Program-made: the position numbers and the translations under genes | Notes under the pieces: model-generated | What the model was told of the DNA's origin: nothing | The model's database searches: none | The model's input: the letters and a program-made list of their open reading frames with translations, nothing else | Source of the DNA: Bombyx mori | Taxonomy: Eukaryota > Arthropoda > Insecta > Lepidoptera > Bombycidae | Direction of reading: 5' to 3' | Assembly (NCBI RefSeq): GCF_030269925.1 | Contig: NC_085124.1 | Coordinates: 15,810,001-15,874,000 of the forward strand | Length of the DNA stretch: 64,000 nt | Part shown: piece after piece, positions 32,720 to 43,571 of the stretch | Position numbering within the stretch: position 1 is the first letter of the stretch | How the letters are laid out: each line of letters starts with the position of its first letter

Positions 32720-34589
32720 TTATTCGAAGTGGTCTCCATTGGCTGCAATACAGTCCTTTAAACGTTGAGGCCAGTTATCAATAGAAGCACGCACTTTTTC
32801 CATGGGAAAATTTTTCACTGCCAATCGTACGGATTGTTTTGACTCCAAATTGTCATGGCGTTTAGAGCAAGCCGTACTCTCTAAAATTGACCATAAATCA
32901 TAATACAGCGGATTAAGATCGGGACTAGACGACGGCCAGTCTTCAGCTCTGATGAAGTCCGAAACGTTCGTTTCCAACCAAGACTGCGTAGACCGAGCTT
33001 TATGACCTGGCGCCGAGTCTTGCTGGAAGGACCATTCTTGAACATAGTGTTGTTAAGGGCTTCACTACCTTCTCAAGAATAGTATCTTGATACACTTGTG
33101 CCGATGTTTTGATACCTTTTCCACAAAAGTATGGCTCAGTCACTCCTTCATAGCTAATACCCCACCAAACCATCACTGAAATCGGATAGTGCCCACATTG
33201 CACTCTATCGACTAATTGGGAAGCTTCCTTAGAGCTTTGAACATAAATGCGGTCATTTTGTTTGTTAAAATGTTGCTCAATTGTAAAAAAATTCTCATCC
33301 GTAAACAAATCTTTTCTATTAACTCCCTCTGCGGACCGCTTCGGTAATTGTTTCGATTTTACCACCCTATTCTCTTTTAAATTATCAGTTAAGAAATGAC
33401 CAGTACGTCTCTTATAGGCTGCAAGTCCTAACTCATCTTTTAAAATACGCGACATGGTTCTAGGTGCTGGAGTCATGGTCCAGACGGCTGGCTGATCCTT
33501 CGGCCGGTCGTAGGACCGTCGAGGCGATTCGCCCGGTCCTTGTGGATTGGGTGAATCGTGACAGAGGACGCCTCACTTTCCGGCTCACGCAGGTGCTCAC
33601 TGGGCATGGTTGCTTCGGTGAGTTCCTGCACCGGATCGGAGCCGAGCCGACGGCAGAGTGCCACCATTGTGGTTGCGACTTGGACACGGCGGAGCACACG
33701 CTCGTTGCCTGCCCCGCATGGGAGGGGTGGCGCCATGTCCTCGTCGCAAAAACAGGAAACGACTTGTCGTTGCCGAGTGTCATGGCATCGATGCTCGGCG
33801 ACGACGAGTCGTGGAAGGCGATGCTCGACTTCTGCGAGTGCACCATCTCGCAGAAGGAGGCGGCGGGGCGCGTGAGAGACACACAATCCCGCCGCCGTCG
33901 AGCGAGGGCCAGGGAGGCGGATCTCGCCCAAGCCCTGGCCCTCTAAGTGTTTCGGGTCCCCCTCACATGTCGGTCTGGGGACCGGCGAGGGGGGCCTAAG
34001 AAGACGACGTGCAAGCTGCTCTGCACGCGTTTTACGCAAGAGCATCCGGGTGATGGAAGGCCGGCTATCCTCGACTCACGCTGGTTCTGGTCCAGCGGGG
34101 TATTCCGTAGGATAGCTCACTCTAACCGGCGCCATCTAGGCGGGCTTCCGATAGCCTGCCGACCGAGAGGGCTGGTGGTTGTGGCGCCGACGACCGCCGG
34201 TCCGGCGTCCCGAGGGGGAGGGTGATGGGAGAGATGTGCTCCGCACTAAACGCTTCACTTTCCCCCCTCTGCCTCTTCATGAGTTCTGTCTCATGCGAGG
34301 TTTGGACGTTCTTCATCTCCCGAGATAAAATCTTTTGTTTTCGGACAGGATTTCTTCGAATTCTTTCCCTTACTGCTTTGACCACCTTTTTCGTACGAAC
34401 ACTACGTGGACGGCCAGATCTTTTTCTGTCACAAACAGAGGAGGTCTCATTGCACTTATTAATAGCCCGGTACACAAACATTTTACTAACACCAAGCGTA
34501 TGGAGAGTTTTAAAAATAGCATTTGACTCCATACCTACTTTGTGTAATGCAATCACAGCAATTCGGTTCTCTTTATCACCCCACTCCAT
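32720..34589 (-). pseudogene. Tc1/mariner-like transposase, split by insertion
   Basis: The N-terminal piece 34589 to about 34315 (MEWGDKENRIAVIALHKVG, CDRKRSGRPRSVRTKK) has paired helix-turn-helix features with a GRPRSV hinge. The middle piece 33462-33000 (PRTMSRILKDELGLAAYKRR, LFTDENFFTIEQHFNKQNDR with the first catalytic Asp, VMVWWGISYEG) resumes after the LINE. A frameshift near 33050 removes the QDSAP region, and the end at 32977-32720 has DWPSSSPDLNPLYYDLW and the C-terminus GDHFE. It aligns throughout with the protein at 38.6 kb. Confidence 0.88.
33470..34315 (+). mobile_element. R1-clade LINE 3' end inserted in the Tc1-like element
   Basis: Contains the ORF2 C-terminus to 33946: LTFRLTQVLTGHGCFGEFLH, the zinc-ligand cluster CHHCGCDLDTAEHTLVACPA, WEGWRHVL, and a basic Arg-rich tail. 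A GC-rich 3' UTR follows to about 34315 (to GGACGTTCTT). It interrupts the transposase between REMK and PRTMSRI. Opposite transcription to its host element. No clear poly(A). Confidence 0.85.
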
Positions 34590-34756
34590 TTTAATATCGC
34601 AAAATATTGTTCAATGTATTGACGCCAAAATGAGAAAATTCAATGAACAATCATATAAAAATGACAGATTCCAAATTCAAATGTAATATTTTTTTGTTTT
34701 CCTTTGTAACAGTATTTATGGCCAGACTAAGTATATACAAATGAATTGCTGTTGGT

Positions 34757-35019
34757 TAGTCTCGCTAAAACTCGAGAACGGCTGGACCGATTTGGCTAAT
34801 TTTGGTCTTGAATTGTTTGTACAAGTCCAGAGAAGGTTTAAAAGGTGAATAAATATGAAAATGCTCGGAATTATATAAAAATAAATAATTTTGTTTTTCC
34901 TTTGTGTGTTTGTGTACGTCGGACGGATTCATTTTGTTTGTTTTAAGTTTATTATATACAAAAGTTTAGTGTCTTTTATTTATCGATTGAGGCACTGCGA
35001 AGTCTGCCGGGTCAGCTAG
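34757..35019 (+). mobile_element. Helitron-like non-autonomous element
   Basis: Starts near TCTCGCTAAAACTCGAGAACGG and ends GCGAAGTCTGCCGGGTCAGCTAG followed by T, i.e. TC...CTAG inserted before T as Helitrons do. The 3' end recurs at 11.67 kb and the opening block, inverted, at 36.94-37.03 kb. No Rep/helicase ORF. Class assignment is moderate because the subterminal hairpin is weak. Confidence 0.5.
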
Positions 35020-35710
35020 TATTATATAAAATGTTGCATGTTGTAAAATTTAATCTAGGAAAGCTTACTTTTACACCGTCAGATCAGCGAGTAGAAGCTA
35101 GTATACTAGTCTAAATATGTAGGTGAAAAATGGAAAAAAAATATGACGAAAAAGATAGATTAAAACGGATTACAGACGAGGGAAGACGTCCTGCGTCTGG
35201 CGCCGGCACGTCCACGCCCCTGGAGAGTAGAGTGCGTCCGTATCTGAAGTGTGAGCGTGTATTAGTGACGTCACATGAAGCATTCAACGCGCCTAAAGCT
35301 TAAAGGGATTTTAACGCCTCGAACAAATCATAATGAAGACGTCAGAATGAACGGGAACGTCGGATAGGGATTCACTGGAAGCTCGTTTGTCGGCAAATGA
35401 GGCGGAACGTGACGTCATCGACTCTCAGCTGCTCTCCCTAAACAGAGGATCCCCCTCCCTGCCCTGCCGAGTGTAATGTCGCCGTCACTCGCACAAGTCG
35501 CACACACGGCCTCTGGTGGTCCACCGCCGCTCTGTCCGCGGATGTCGGGTTCAATCGGTCTAACTGTCCATAGTATTTATAAAATCACTTAACTAGGAAT
35601 TGGGATACTGTCACCATTTTCTTATAGAATCTTATATAATGATATTATTTTCATAACAATGTTTGCAGCAAATGCAATGTAACATGTTAATATATTTTTC
35701 TTCCCTATGT
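35020..35710. other. No gene recognised
   Basis: No supported ORF or repeat alignment. Confidence 0.35.
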
Positions 35711-35842
35711 AGTCGCTGGTCGCTTAAGAGGCTATTTCATTTGCTAGAGCCAGTGTTAGCAATTCACTCTCCCAGGTTGAGCTCGTGAGCTCACCCACCG
35801 GTCCGCGCGTGGTTGGAATAGTCCCTTAAGCTACCAGCGACT
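35711..35842. mobile_element. 132-bp inverted-repeat element (MITE-like)
   Basis: AGTCGCTGGTCGCTTAAGAG... at the left end and ...CTTAAGCTACCAGCGACT at the right end form about 26-bp inverted repeats with three or four mismatches. The centre is unrelated (GTGAGCTCACCCACCGGTCC). Target duplication not identified. It may instead be the end of a longer repeat, since related left-end sequence occurs at 8.65 kb. Confidence 0.65.
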
Positions 35843-36360
35843 AATTGAATTAAATTGAAAATGTCATCTTTTCATATGCGGTATAAGCTACAGACCTATT
35901 AATAGTTTCAGATAAATGCGTCGACAAACATAGGTATAGCTATGAACAGTTTCTTCTTTTCTTTTTAAATTTGTTTGGAGGCTGTAATAGAAGGTCAAAT
36001 GTGAATATATTGTAGTTCCAATAGCATTACATACCTATACACATATGCGTTTTGATTCAGTTCTCCTTTTCTTCCGTAATTTGGCTGAACTTTTCTTTTA
36101 TATCAATACCAGCTGAGCCGTCAAACTTCGTACCGCCTAACAATCAATGGGCAAGCAAGCATCAGGGCCGCACAGCCCAGGTGTGTCGTAGCTTCATATA
36201 TTTTCCTTCGTTTACACAAAATAAATTTCTGAACGCTCGCATTTCACTACCGATAGGTATATCTGTCAATCCTTTTTCATTACTGACATTATTCTACATT
36301 TTTAAACTAATATTTAATCAAAATATTTTTAATCACAAATCTAAAATACGCCATTATCCC
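35843..36360. other. No gene recognised
   Basis: AT-rich. The ORF at 36052-36426 has no recognisable domain and runs into the Bm1. Confidence 0.35.
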
Positions 36361-36701
36361 AATTTTTCTAATGAAATACGTACTCAACAAATAATGTTCA
36401 CGATTGACTTCCATGGTGAAGGATAATAAAAATCAAACTCGCAAAATTATAATTTGCGTAATTACTGGTGGTAGGACTTCTTTTGAGTCCGCGCGGATAG
36501 GTACCACCGCCCTGCCTATTTCTAGCGTAAAGCAGCAATGCGTTTCGGTTTGAAGAGTGGGGCAGCCGTTGTAACTATACTGAGACTTTAGAACTTGTAT
36601 CTCAAGGCGGGTGGCGCGTCTACGTTGTAGATGTCTATGGGCTCCAGTAACCACTTAACACCAGGTGGGCTCGTCCACCCATCTAAGCAATAAAAAAAAA
36701 T
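36361..36701 (+). mobile_element. Bm1-type SINE, lacking tRNA-like head
   Basis: From TTTTTCTAATGAAATACGTACTCAACAAA through TTACTGGTGGTAGGACTTC to CCATCTAAGCAATAAAAAAAAA. The head is missing at the exact point after GGTACCAA in full copies. Confidence 0.9.
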
Positions 36702-38133
36702 TGTGGATAGATCTCGTCGATTCGTAACCATTAATTTAAGAACGTTCTTTAATTTGAGGGGAGAGTTTATCGTATCGACGGGATGAACATTAAATGTTTG
36801 ACAGATACGAAACCCATGAACATTTTGTATGGGAAAATGATTTTTCATTTTTATTTTATTTTTTCTTAAATTTTCCAACGTTTTAATAGCTTTTCTGCTA
36901 TTCGGTCCGGAGACAAATACAACATGTCAATGCAAATACATAATACAAAATACAAAATATCATGAAAATCAGTCGAGCCGTTCTCGAGTTATAAGTATTC
37001 GAACAAACCCGACTTTGTTTTATAGATACTAGTATATACATACATATAGATTATATGGACTTATTGGAAGTAGTCAGTTAGGAATCGCGTGCGCTATATT
37101 GATACAATGATATCCGGTAGCGGAGTACAGAGAACAGAGATTTGACCTAATATTTGCGGCACGCGGCCGGCCCGTGCTCATGTAGAGTGCGCCGCGGCCG
37201 GCAACTCCAGCCACCGTCTACTGCACACAGAACGCGCCCAGTGCCCGCTCGACCCTAACTCAATCACATTACTGCAGTTGCACCGTGTACTTCCTCAGTA
37301 TAGCTAGTGCTGATAGAGCACCCTTACTCCTTAACATTACTCAAGACTGTAAGCGTGGGGTCATTGCAAAGACCTAATTTGATCCTAGACACAGTAGGCC
37401 ACGAATCACCTCGTCTCGCCACAGTCGCAGGAAAGCTCGCGTTGAGTGCCTCTCCCTCTCTTTCTCTCATCATCAAACGACAACAGTGCTGTGGTGCTGT
37501 CAATTATTAATACTTTATGGGAAACTTTGTCGGTGAGCGGTTTAGATACATTTTACCAAAAAATGACCCTCCGCCCCTGACACTCCCTGAAACTGATGCA
37601 GTGTAGACACGTGCGTCCTCCCTGGTGGAACATTACTGCAGGCAGCTATACTGCGCAAGATTACATTCAAATATCGAGAGTAGTTAGAGGCCTATGACGG
37701 TCGCCGAGCACACTCCGATGAAATAATGAATTCTAGTAGTGGTCCACGTAGCTGCCTGTCTCCATGTCGAACGTGTTTATCTGATATATGCATATCTTCA
37801 TACCCACGAGTCGTTCCGCCGCTGTTGCCTCCTGCTTGCTGTACAACCTCTTACCTTTACCTGTTTGTAATGAATACACATAAATCTGCGAGTAGACTAC
37901 AGACAGCACTTTAAAGTTTTCTTCGTCCACTGTATCATGTTGTCGGGGAAAACCACTACAACGGCTGACGTCGCGGCGTCGGCGCCACACTCCTCAGCCG
38001 GCCTCTCGCCCGCGGACTACACTATTCTACTATAATACATACATATTGGTCAAACACCGCTAGCGCACAGCGTCGTGCCATTAACATGTCTGCAAATGTA
38101 TGACGACATCCCCGTATTACAAAATAGTAAAAA
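36702..38133. other. No gene; inverted Helitron-like 5' block
   Basis: 36935-37030 reads, on the minus strand, CTATAAAACAAAGTCGGGTT then ACTCGAGAACGGCTCGACTG, similar to the opening of the repeat at 34.76 kb. The remaining sequence (37.05-38.13 kb) has no supported ORF. Confidence 0.45.
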
Positions 38134-38460
38134 CTAGAGGTCCCGCAATAGTCGAAATTCGACTATAATTAACTGAAATGGTAAGTTTGTACACTATTGT
38201 GATTGTATTTTATACTTCTGTAATCACAAATTTCGCCAAGACTACACTATAAAAAATATTAACAAAGATGATAGATATTTAATCTATTCTCAATTTGACA
38301 ACAGACGCCAAGAACAAAAGTTTGACAATAAATAGTATGCATGCGTGTGTGCGTCAAATACATGGTATGTAGTGTGTGTAATGTTTTCTTTATTGATTTA
38401 ATGTATCTTTTATGCATTATTTAAAAAAATATTAGCATTGTGCACTTCTTCTCTATCTAA
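38134..38460 (-). mobile_element. Helitron-like 3' terminus with perfect hairpin
   Basis: Read on the minus strand, it ends with a 9-bp stem hairpin (ATAGTCGAA / TTCGACTAT, 38148-38166, 1-nt loop), then TGCGGGACCT and CTAG, followed by T. Hairpin plus CTAG before T is the Helitron 3' signature. The upstream extent (toward 38460) is uncertain, since the Tc1-like element begins there. Confidence 0.65.
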
Positions 38461-38605
38461 TATACCTAGTCAGGTCATAAGTATTGTCACACAGTAAAAA
38501 CTTTTCTTTTAGAATACTGGCCACAAAAAAGTTTATTGAATTCGAATTTCGAATTGTTCATGAAAATAAAAATGTATACTTTTAGAATTTTACTCATTTT
38601 TAAAT

Positions 38606-39615
38606 ATGGAGTGGACGCTTAAAGAAGACCGTGTTGCAGTTATTGCGTTGCATCGTTGCGGTTACAAGCCAATTCAAATTTTTAACATACTGAAAATTTT
38701 GAATATAACCAAAAGATTCGTTTATCGTACCATCAAACGATACAATGAAGACTCTAGTGTAGATGACAGGTCAAGAAGTGGTCGCCCTCGGTCTGTTAGG
38801 ACTCCAGCAGTGATAAAAGCTGTGAAGGCGCGAATTCAAAGAAATCCCAAACGTAAGCAGAAACTGTTGGCCCTTCAGATGGGGTTAAGCAGAACCACGG
38901 TGAAAAGGGTGTTAAATGAAGACTTAGGGCTTCGGGCATATCGAAGAAAAACAGGACATCGTTTGAATGCTTGTCTAATGGACCTGAGACAGAAGAGATG
39001 CCGCGCTTTGTTGAAGCGGTACGCGGGAAAAAAATATCGGGAAATTCTTTTTTCGGATGAAAAAAATTTTACCGTAGAAGAGAGCTACAACAAACAAAAT
39101 GATAAGGTGTACGCACAGAGTAGTGAAGAAGCGAACAACCGTATTCCGCGTGTCCAACGAGGTCATATTCCATCCTCGCTCATGGTATGGTTGGGAGTTT
39201 CTTATTGGGGCTTTACAGAGGTACATTTTTGTGAGAAAGGTGTAAAAACGAATGCAGTTGTGTATCAAAATACAGTCCTGACGAACCTTGTGGAACCTGT
39301 TTCTCATACCATGTTCAATAACAGGCACTGGGTATTCCAACAAGATTCAGCTCATAGAGCGAAGAGCACACAGACTTCATCCGGCACGAAGGCTGGCCCT
39401 CCTCCAGTCCAGATTTGAATCCGTTAGATTACAAGATATGGCAACACTTGGAGGAAAAGGCGTGTTCAAAGCCTCATCCCAATTTGGAGTCATTCAAGAC
39501 ATCCTCGATTGAGGCAGCCGCCGATATTGACATGGACCTCGTTCGTGCTGCGATAGACGACTGGCCGCGCAGATTGAAGGCCTGTATTCAAAATCACGGA
39601 GGTCATTTTGAATAA
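38606..39615 (+). pseudogene. Tc1/mariner-like transposase, one deletion/frameshift
   Basis: Open from ATG 38606 for 270 codons: MEWTLKEDRVAVIALHRCGY, SRSGRPRSVRTPAV hinge, MGLSRTTVKRVLNEDLGLRA, first catalytic Asp in FSDEKNFTVEESYNKQNDK, MVWLGVSYWG, second Asp in WVFQQDSAH. A small deletion after STQ shifts the frame. The alternate frame ends with DFIRHEGWPSSSPDLNPLDY (third Asp) and IQNHGGHFE, stop at 39615. Close relative of the broken protein at 32.7-34.6 kb but less damaged: one lesion only. Confidence 0.9.
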
Positions 39616-39680
39616 ACTTTAGTGTCATAAGAATCTATGTTTTGTTAAGTTTATTTTGGTATATGAATGGTTACATGATG

Positions 39681-39702
39681 AATAATAATAATAATAATAA
39701 TT
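39681..39702. repeat. (TAA)n tract, 5' boundary of Dong-type element 1
   Basis: About seven TAA units. Dong of Bombyx mori is known to insert in TAA repeats. This tract and those at 43551, 47667 and 49087 bracket the three elements. Confidence 0.92.
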
Positions 39703-42700
39703 GGCGTAGGGAAGTGGTGACCCCATCGCCCGCGGGTGAAACAATCAATATGAGATGGTTGTTCCATCCGCGCAAGCAACCAGCGCTAGCCGAAGGTGTA
39801 AGGCACCGTGCCGAGCGGCTGCATGGCCTAGGGCGCTAAGTCTAGGTCGTGAACGGTCCCCTTGGAGTAACTGGCGACCCTCCACTGTATTCTAGCCTTC
39901 TGCAGATATGGGGCTCTGTCTGCAGCGACTGTTAGACCCCACATAAAAGCCCAACGATGAGTAAAACCTATAACACAAACAAAAGATCTGACTCGTTAAG
40001 ACCACTTCAGCGGGTCGAACCCCCATCATCATCACCACCGGGAGGCTTGGTGCCTGCAGAGTCCACAAGGACTCCGCAACAGGCACCCGCACTCGGTGGA
40101 GGGCGGCGCATGCGATGGACTCGTGAACAAAATTCCAATGTCATGCGCGCCCACTTTGGGGCTGTGGGGGGAGAAACAGGCGGCACAGGGCGTCGAGCAA
40201 GACTGCTTCGTAATTTTCAAGCGCTTGAGCCATCGCTGACACACATTACAGACCAGAACCTAGCCGACCGAGTTCGTTTCATAATGCGCTCTAACATCTT
40301 CAGCGCAAACGAACTCGAACAACTACGACTCGAGGCTGTTCCGGCCTCCTCTCTTGCACCAGCTGAAGGACGTGTATCTATCGCATCTATGCAGGACTTA
40401 AATGTCGGCGGTGCGGTAGACACTGGTTATCAACCATTGGCTGCTGACGGAGGGGCGGACGGAATAGCTTCCCAGGACAACGAGCAGATCAAGAGGATTC
40501 TTGAAGAGGCGATTTTGGAAGTGCGTGAGATGCCTCTCGACGCGAGACCCCGGATCCCCAGAATAGCTCAGAGTCACCATAATCGGAATGTCGTTGAGGC
40601 CGTTAACGAGATGCTGCTTCCATATTTGGAGAACAGCAGCAGCCTCACTGATACGAATTCAATCCTGTTTGGCGCCGCAATGGCAGTATGTCGGTGTATT
40701 GGCGCCAAGCTCCAGCCAAATCGGCAGGTGACAGCTGCCGACGCTCAGCGTGTGAGAGATGCCGAGCCTGCTTGGAAGCGCAGAATTGAACGTCGTATCA
40801 GTGACGCTAGAGTCCTTATCGGCAAACTGATTAGCTTCAGGACGGGCAACACGAGGCCGAGAGTCTTGCGGTTTGTCAGAATTGCGTTTGCGGGGTGTGG
40901 CTTGGGCCCTGCAGTGCCAAATGCACAACAGCTGGCAGATCGCATAGACCTCCTGAAGCAGAAGGTGGCTGCTTGGAGCAAGCGCATCCGGCGGTACTCG
41001 GAACGAGTTCAAAGGTATCGCCAGAATCGCCTCTTCGTGAGTGATCAGAGGAAGTTCTACAGGTCCCTAGAACAGACCAATGTTAGCGCCGTCACTGAAC
41101 GTCCAGCTGGACAGGAGATGGTCACATTCTGGCGCAACTTGTGGTCAAGACCTGTGGAGCATGTGGAGGGCTCCTGGATGCAGGTCATTGAGGACTCGTG
41201 TGCGGGCATACCACCGATGAGCCCGGTAACTATCAGCAAAGGTGATATTAAGGCTGCAGTCTGTAGTTCTTCACACTGGAAGTCTCCAGGCTGCGACGGA
41301 CTGCAGCTTTACTGGCTAAAAAGTTTCCGGGCTTGTCACGAAACCCTCGCCAGACAGTTCCAGGAAGCCATAGATACAAAAGTGCTCCCCGACTTCCTCA
41401 CTACTGGGATCACTCACCTCATTCCAAAATCGGAAAGTACCGCGGATCCGGCACAGTACCGGCCAATAACGTGTCTTCCTACCACCTATAAGACACTGAC
41501 ATCCGTTCTGGAAACTAAGATCTCACACCACATAGACAGCTGTCGAGTACTGTCTGGTGCCCAGAACGGGTGTAGGCGTGGTAGCCGCGGTACTAAGGAA
41601 CTCCTCTTGATCGACGCGGTATCTGGCCAGCAGGTCAAACGCAATCGACGAAATTTCTCTGCCGCCTGGATAGATTATAAAAAGGCATTTGACTCGGTCC
41701 CCCATACATGGCTGAAGAGGGTCCTCGAGCTGTATAAGATAGACGATACAGTTCGAGACTTCCTCGGTGCCTGTATGGGGCAATGGAGCACAATGCTTAG
41801 TCTATCCGGTGTGCGGCTGTCGGCTGTAGAAGACCGAATAAAGGTGAATCGGGGTATATTTCAGGGTGATTGTCTGAGTCCATTGTGGTTTTGCCTGGCC
41901 CTGAATCCTCTTAGTTCATTACTGGAGGCTTCGAGGACAGGCTTTCAGTTTCGAAGGGGGGGCTTGAAGGTGTCCCACTTGTTCTACATGGATGACCTCA
42001 AGTTGTACGCTCCTCATGCTGCAGGCCTCAGGCGACTGCTTGACATCACTTGTGATTTCAGTAGTCGCATTAGGATGAGGCTGGGAGTCGACAAGTGTGC
42101 GGTTCTCCATGTAGAGAGAGGGAGCATAGTCTCATCGGATCGTTTACCTGTATCCGATGGGATAAACCTTCGGGCACTCTCCGAGGGAGAAACATACCGG
42201 TACCTGGGCATGTCGCAAAATTTAGGTATTGACGTGGCGGTCGTCAAACAGGCTGCATGCGACTTGTTTTATGAACGTTTGACAAAAGTGTGTAAGAGCC
42301 TTTTGTCGGGCGTGAATAAGACAAAGGCGTTTAACGGCTGGGCGATGCCCGTCCTGTTGTATACCTTCGGCGTGCTCAGGTGGACTCAGACCGAACTGGA
42401 TGCCCTGGATAGAAAAGTCCGCTCAATTATGACCCTCCATAGGATGCTCCACCCGAAGTCCTCGGTAATGAGATTGTACATTCCGCGGAAGTGTGGTGGC
42501 CGGGGCCTACTTAGCGCCAAGGTCATGCACAACAGTGGGGTGTGCAGTCTCAGGAAATATTTCCTATCGAGGGCTGACAGTGTGATGCACAGAGAGGTCA
42601 TGGAATGCGACAAAGGACTGACCCCGCTAGCCCTGGCCAGAGACGGGTGGCAATCACCGGCGGTACTCAGTACCTCTGACCGTCAGGCCATATGGAAAGG

Positions 42701-43550
42701 GAAAGAGCTGCACGGACGCTTCTTTCAGGCACTGCATGAGCCCCACGTGGACAAAGAAGCCTCCGTGCACTGGCTGCGATTCGGTGACCTCTTTGGGGAA
42801 ACCGAGGGTTTTGTCTGTGCAATACAGGATCAGGTTATCAGGACGAACAACTATAGGAAGCACATTCTGAGGGATGGGACAGCTGACATCTGTCGATTAT
42901 GCCGCCGACCGGGTGAATCCCTCAGACATGTCACCTCTGGTTGTTCTATGCTTGCTAACACTGAGTACTTGCACAGACATAACCAAGCAGCCAGAATCCT
43001 CCACCAAGAGCTCGCCCTTAAGTATGGCCTCATCGAACAGAGGCTACCGTATTATAAGTACCAGCCGGACGCTGTACTCGAAAACGACCGTGCCAAGCTC
43101 TACTGGGACAGGCCCATCATTACGGACAGGACTATTCTTGCGAATAAGCCTGATATCGTGCTGATGGACCGGACGGAGTCTCGGGTATTTCTGGTGGATA
43201 TCACCATCCCCTACGACGAGAACCTCGTGCGGGCCGAGGCAGATAAAAAGACCAAATATTTGGACCTGGCGCACGAGGTGACCGACATGTGGAGGGTGGC
43301 TACAGAAATAATCCCGGTAGTTGTGTCGGTGAATGGTTTGGTCCCTAAAAGCCTCTCAAAACATCTCGAGAGGCTTGGTCTCAACAAAAAGTCGGTGGTG
43401 GCCCAAATGCAAAAAGCAGTCTTGCTCGACAATGCCCGTATAGTTCGCCGGTTTCTCTCCCAATAGTCCCTAACGCTCCGGCCGATTGTTGCCCACCTCG
43501 CCGGAGTGTGTCCTGCCGTCTTCCCAGGCGTGGCAGTGTTTAATACACTA
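39703..43550 (+). mobile_element. Dong/R4-clade LINE 1, full-length
   Basis: About 250 bp of 5' UTR, one ORF, an 84-bp 3' UTR, bounded by TAA tracts. GC-richer than its neighbours in the array, so it is a distinct subfamily. Confidence 0.92.
39957..43466 (+). CDS. Dong/R4-clade ORF (RT plus restriction-like endonuclease)
   Basis: Single uninterrupted 1169-codon frame, about the length expected for R4/Dong. A Myb-like DNA-binding segment is near residues 51-67 (RMRWTREQNSNVMRAHF). RT from about 441 (WKSPGCDGLQLYWLKSF) includes HLIPKSESTADPAQYRPITC, WIDYKKAFDSVPHTWL, GIFQGDCLSPLWFCLALNPL and the catalytic FYMDDLKLYA with D679/D680. C-terminal zinc ligands CRLCRRPGESLRH...C begin near 979. The restriction-like endonuclease core is KPDIVLMD near 1064 plus FLVDITIP near 1078 (PD-(D/E)XK type). 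No APE endonuclease, as expected for this early-branching LINE group. ATG 39957 is the first Met of the frame. No inactivating lesion seen. Confidence 0.93.
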   Translation: MSKTYNTNKRSDSLRPLQRVEPPSSSPPGGLVPAESTRTPQQAPALGGGRRMRWTREQNSNVMRAHFGAVGGETGGTGRRARLLRNFQALEPSLTHITDQNLADRVRFIMRSNIFSANELEQLRLEAVPASSLAPAEGRVSIASMQDLNVGGAVDTGYQPLAADGGADGIASQDNEQIKRILEEAILEVREMPLDARPRIPRIAQSHHNRNVVEAVNEMLLPYLENSSSLTDTNSILFGAAMAVCRCIGAKLQPNRQVTAADAQRVRDAEPAWKRRIERRISDARVLIGKLISFRTGNTRPRVLRFVRIAFAGCGLGPAVPNAQQLADRIDLLKQKVAAWSKRIRRYSERVQRYRQNRLFVSDQRKFYRSLEQTNVSAVTERPAGQEMVTFWRNLWSRPVEHVEGSWMQVIEDSCAGIPPMSPVTISKGDIKAAVCSSSHWKSPGCDGLQLYWLKSFRACHETLARQFQEAIDTKVLPDFLTTGITHLIPKSESTADPAQYRPITCLPTTYKTLTSVLETKISHHIDSCRVLSGAQNGCRRGSRGTKELLLIDAVSGQQVKRNRRNFSAAWIDYKKAFDSVPHTWLKRVLELYKIDDTVRDFLGACMGQWSTMLSLSGVRLSAVEDRIKVNRGIFQGDCLSPLWFCLALNPLSSLLEASRTGFQFRRGGLKVSHLFYMDDLKLYAPHAAGLRRLLDITCDFSSRIRMRLGVDKCAVLHVERGSIVSSDRLPVSDGINLRALSEGETYRYLGMSQNLGIDVAVVKQAACDLFYERLTKVCKSLLSGVNKTKAFNGWAMPVLLYTFGVLRWTQTELDALDRKVRSIMTLHRMLHPKSSVMRLYIPRKCGGRGLLSAKVMHNSGVCSLRKYFLSRADSVMHREVMECDKGLTPLALARDGWQSPAVLSTSDRQAIWKGKELHGRFFQALHEPHVDKEASVHWLRFGDLFGETEGFVCAIQDQVIRTNNYRKHILRDGTADICRLCRRPGESLRHVTSGCSMLANTEYLHRHNQAARILHQELALKYGLIEQRLPYYKYQPDAVLENDRAKLYWDRPIITDRTILANKPDIVLMDRTESRVFLVDITIPYDENLVRAEADKKTKYLDLAHEVTDMWRVATEIIPVVVSVNGLVPKSLSKHLERLGLNKKSVVAQMQKAVLLDNARIVRRFLSQ

Positions 43551-43571
43551 TAATAATAATAATAATAATAA
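43551..43571. repeat. (TAA)n tract between Dong-type elements 1 and 2
   Basis: Seven TAA units; 3' boundary of element 1 and 5' boundary of element 2. Confidence 0.92.

Larger units (their letters stand above)
32597..34733 (-). mobile_element. Tc1/mariner-like DNA transposon, interrupted by an R1-clade LINE
   Basis: Imperfect terminal inverted repeats (TACCTAGTCTTGCTATAAAT on the left, TACTTAGTCTGGCCATAAAT as reverse complement of the right) are flanked by TA on both sides (32595-32596, 34734-34735). The minus-strand transposase relic fills the interior. A LINE 3' end occupies about 33470-34315. The related element at 38.46 kb has similar termini and protein. Confidence 0.88.

Noticed and set aside
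33473..34045. 190-codon minus-strand frame over the LINE end
   Set aside because: Antisense shadow of the GC-rich R1-clade ORF2 C-terminus and 3' UTR, which has clear family motifs on the plus strand.
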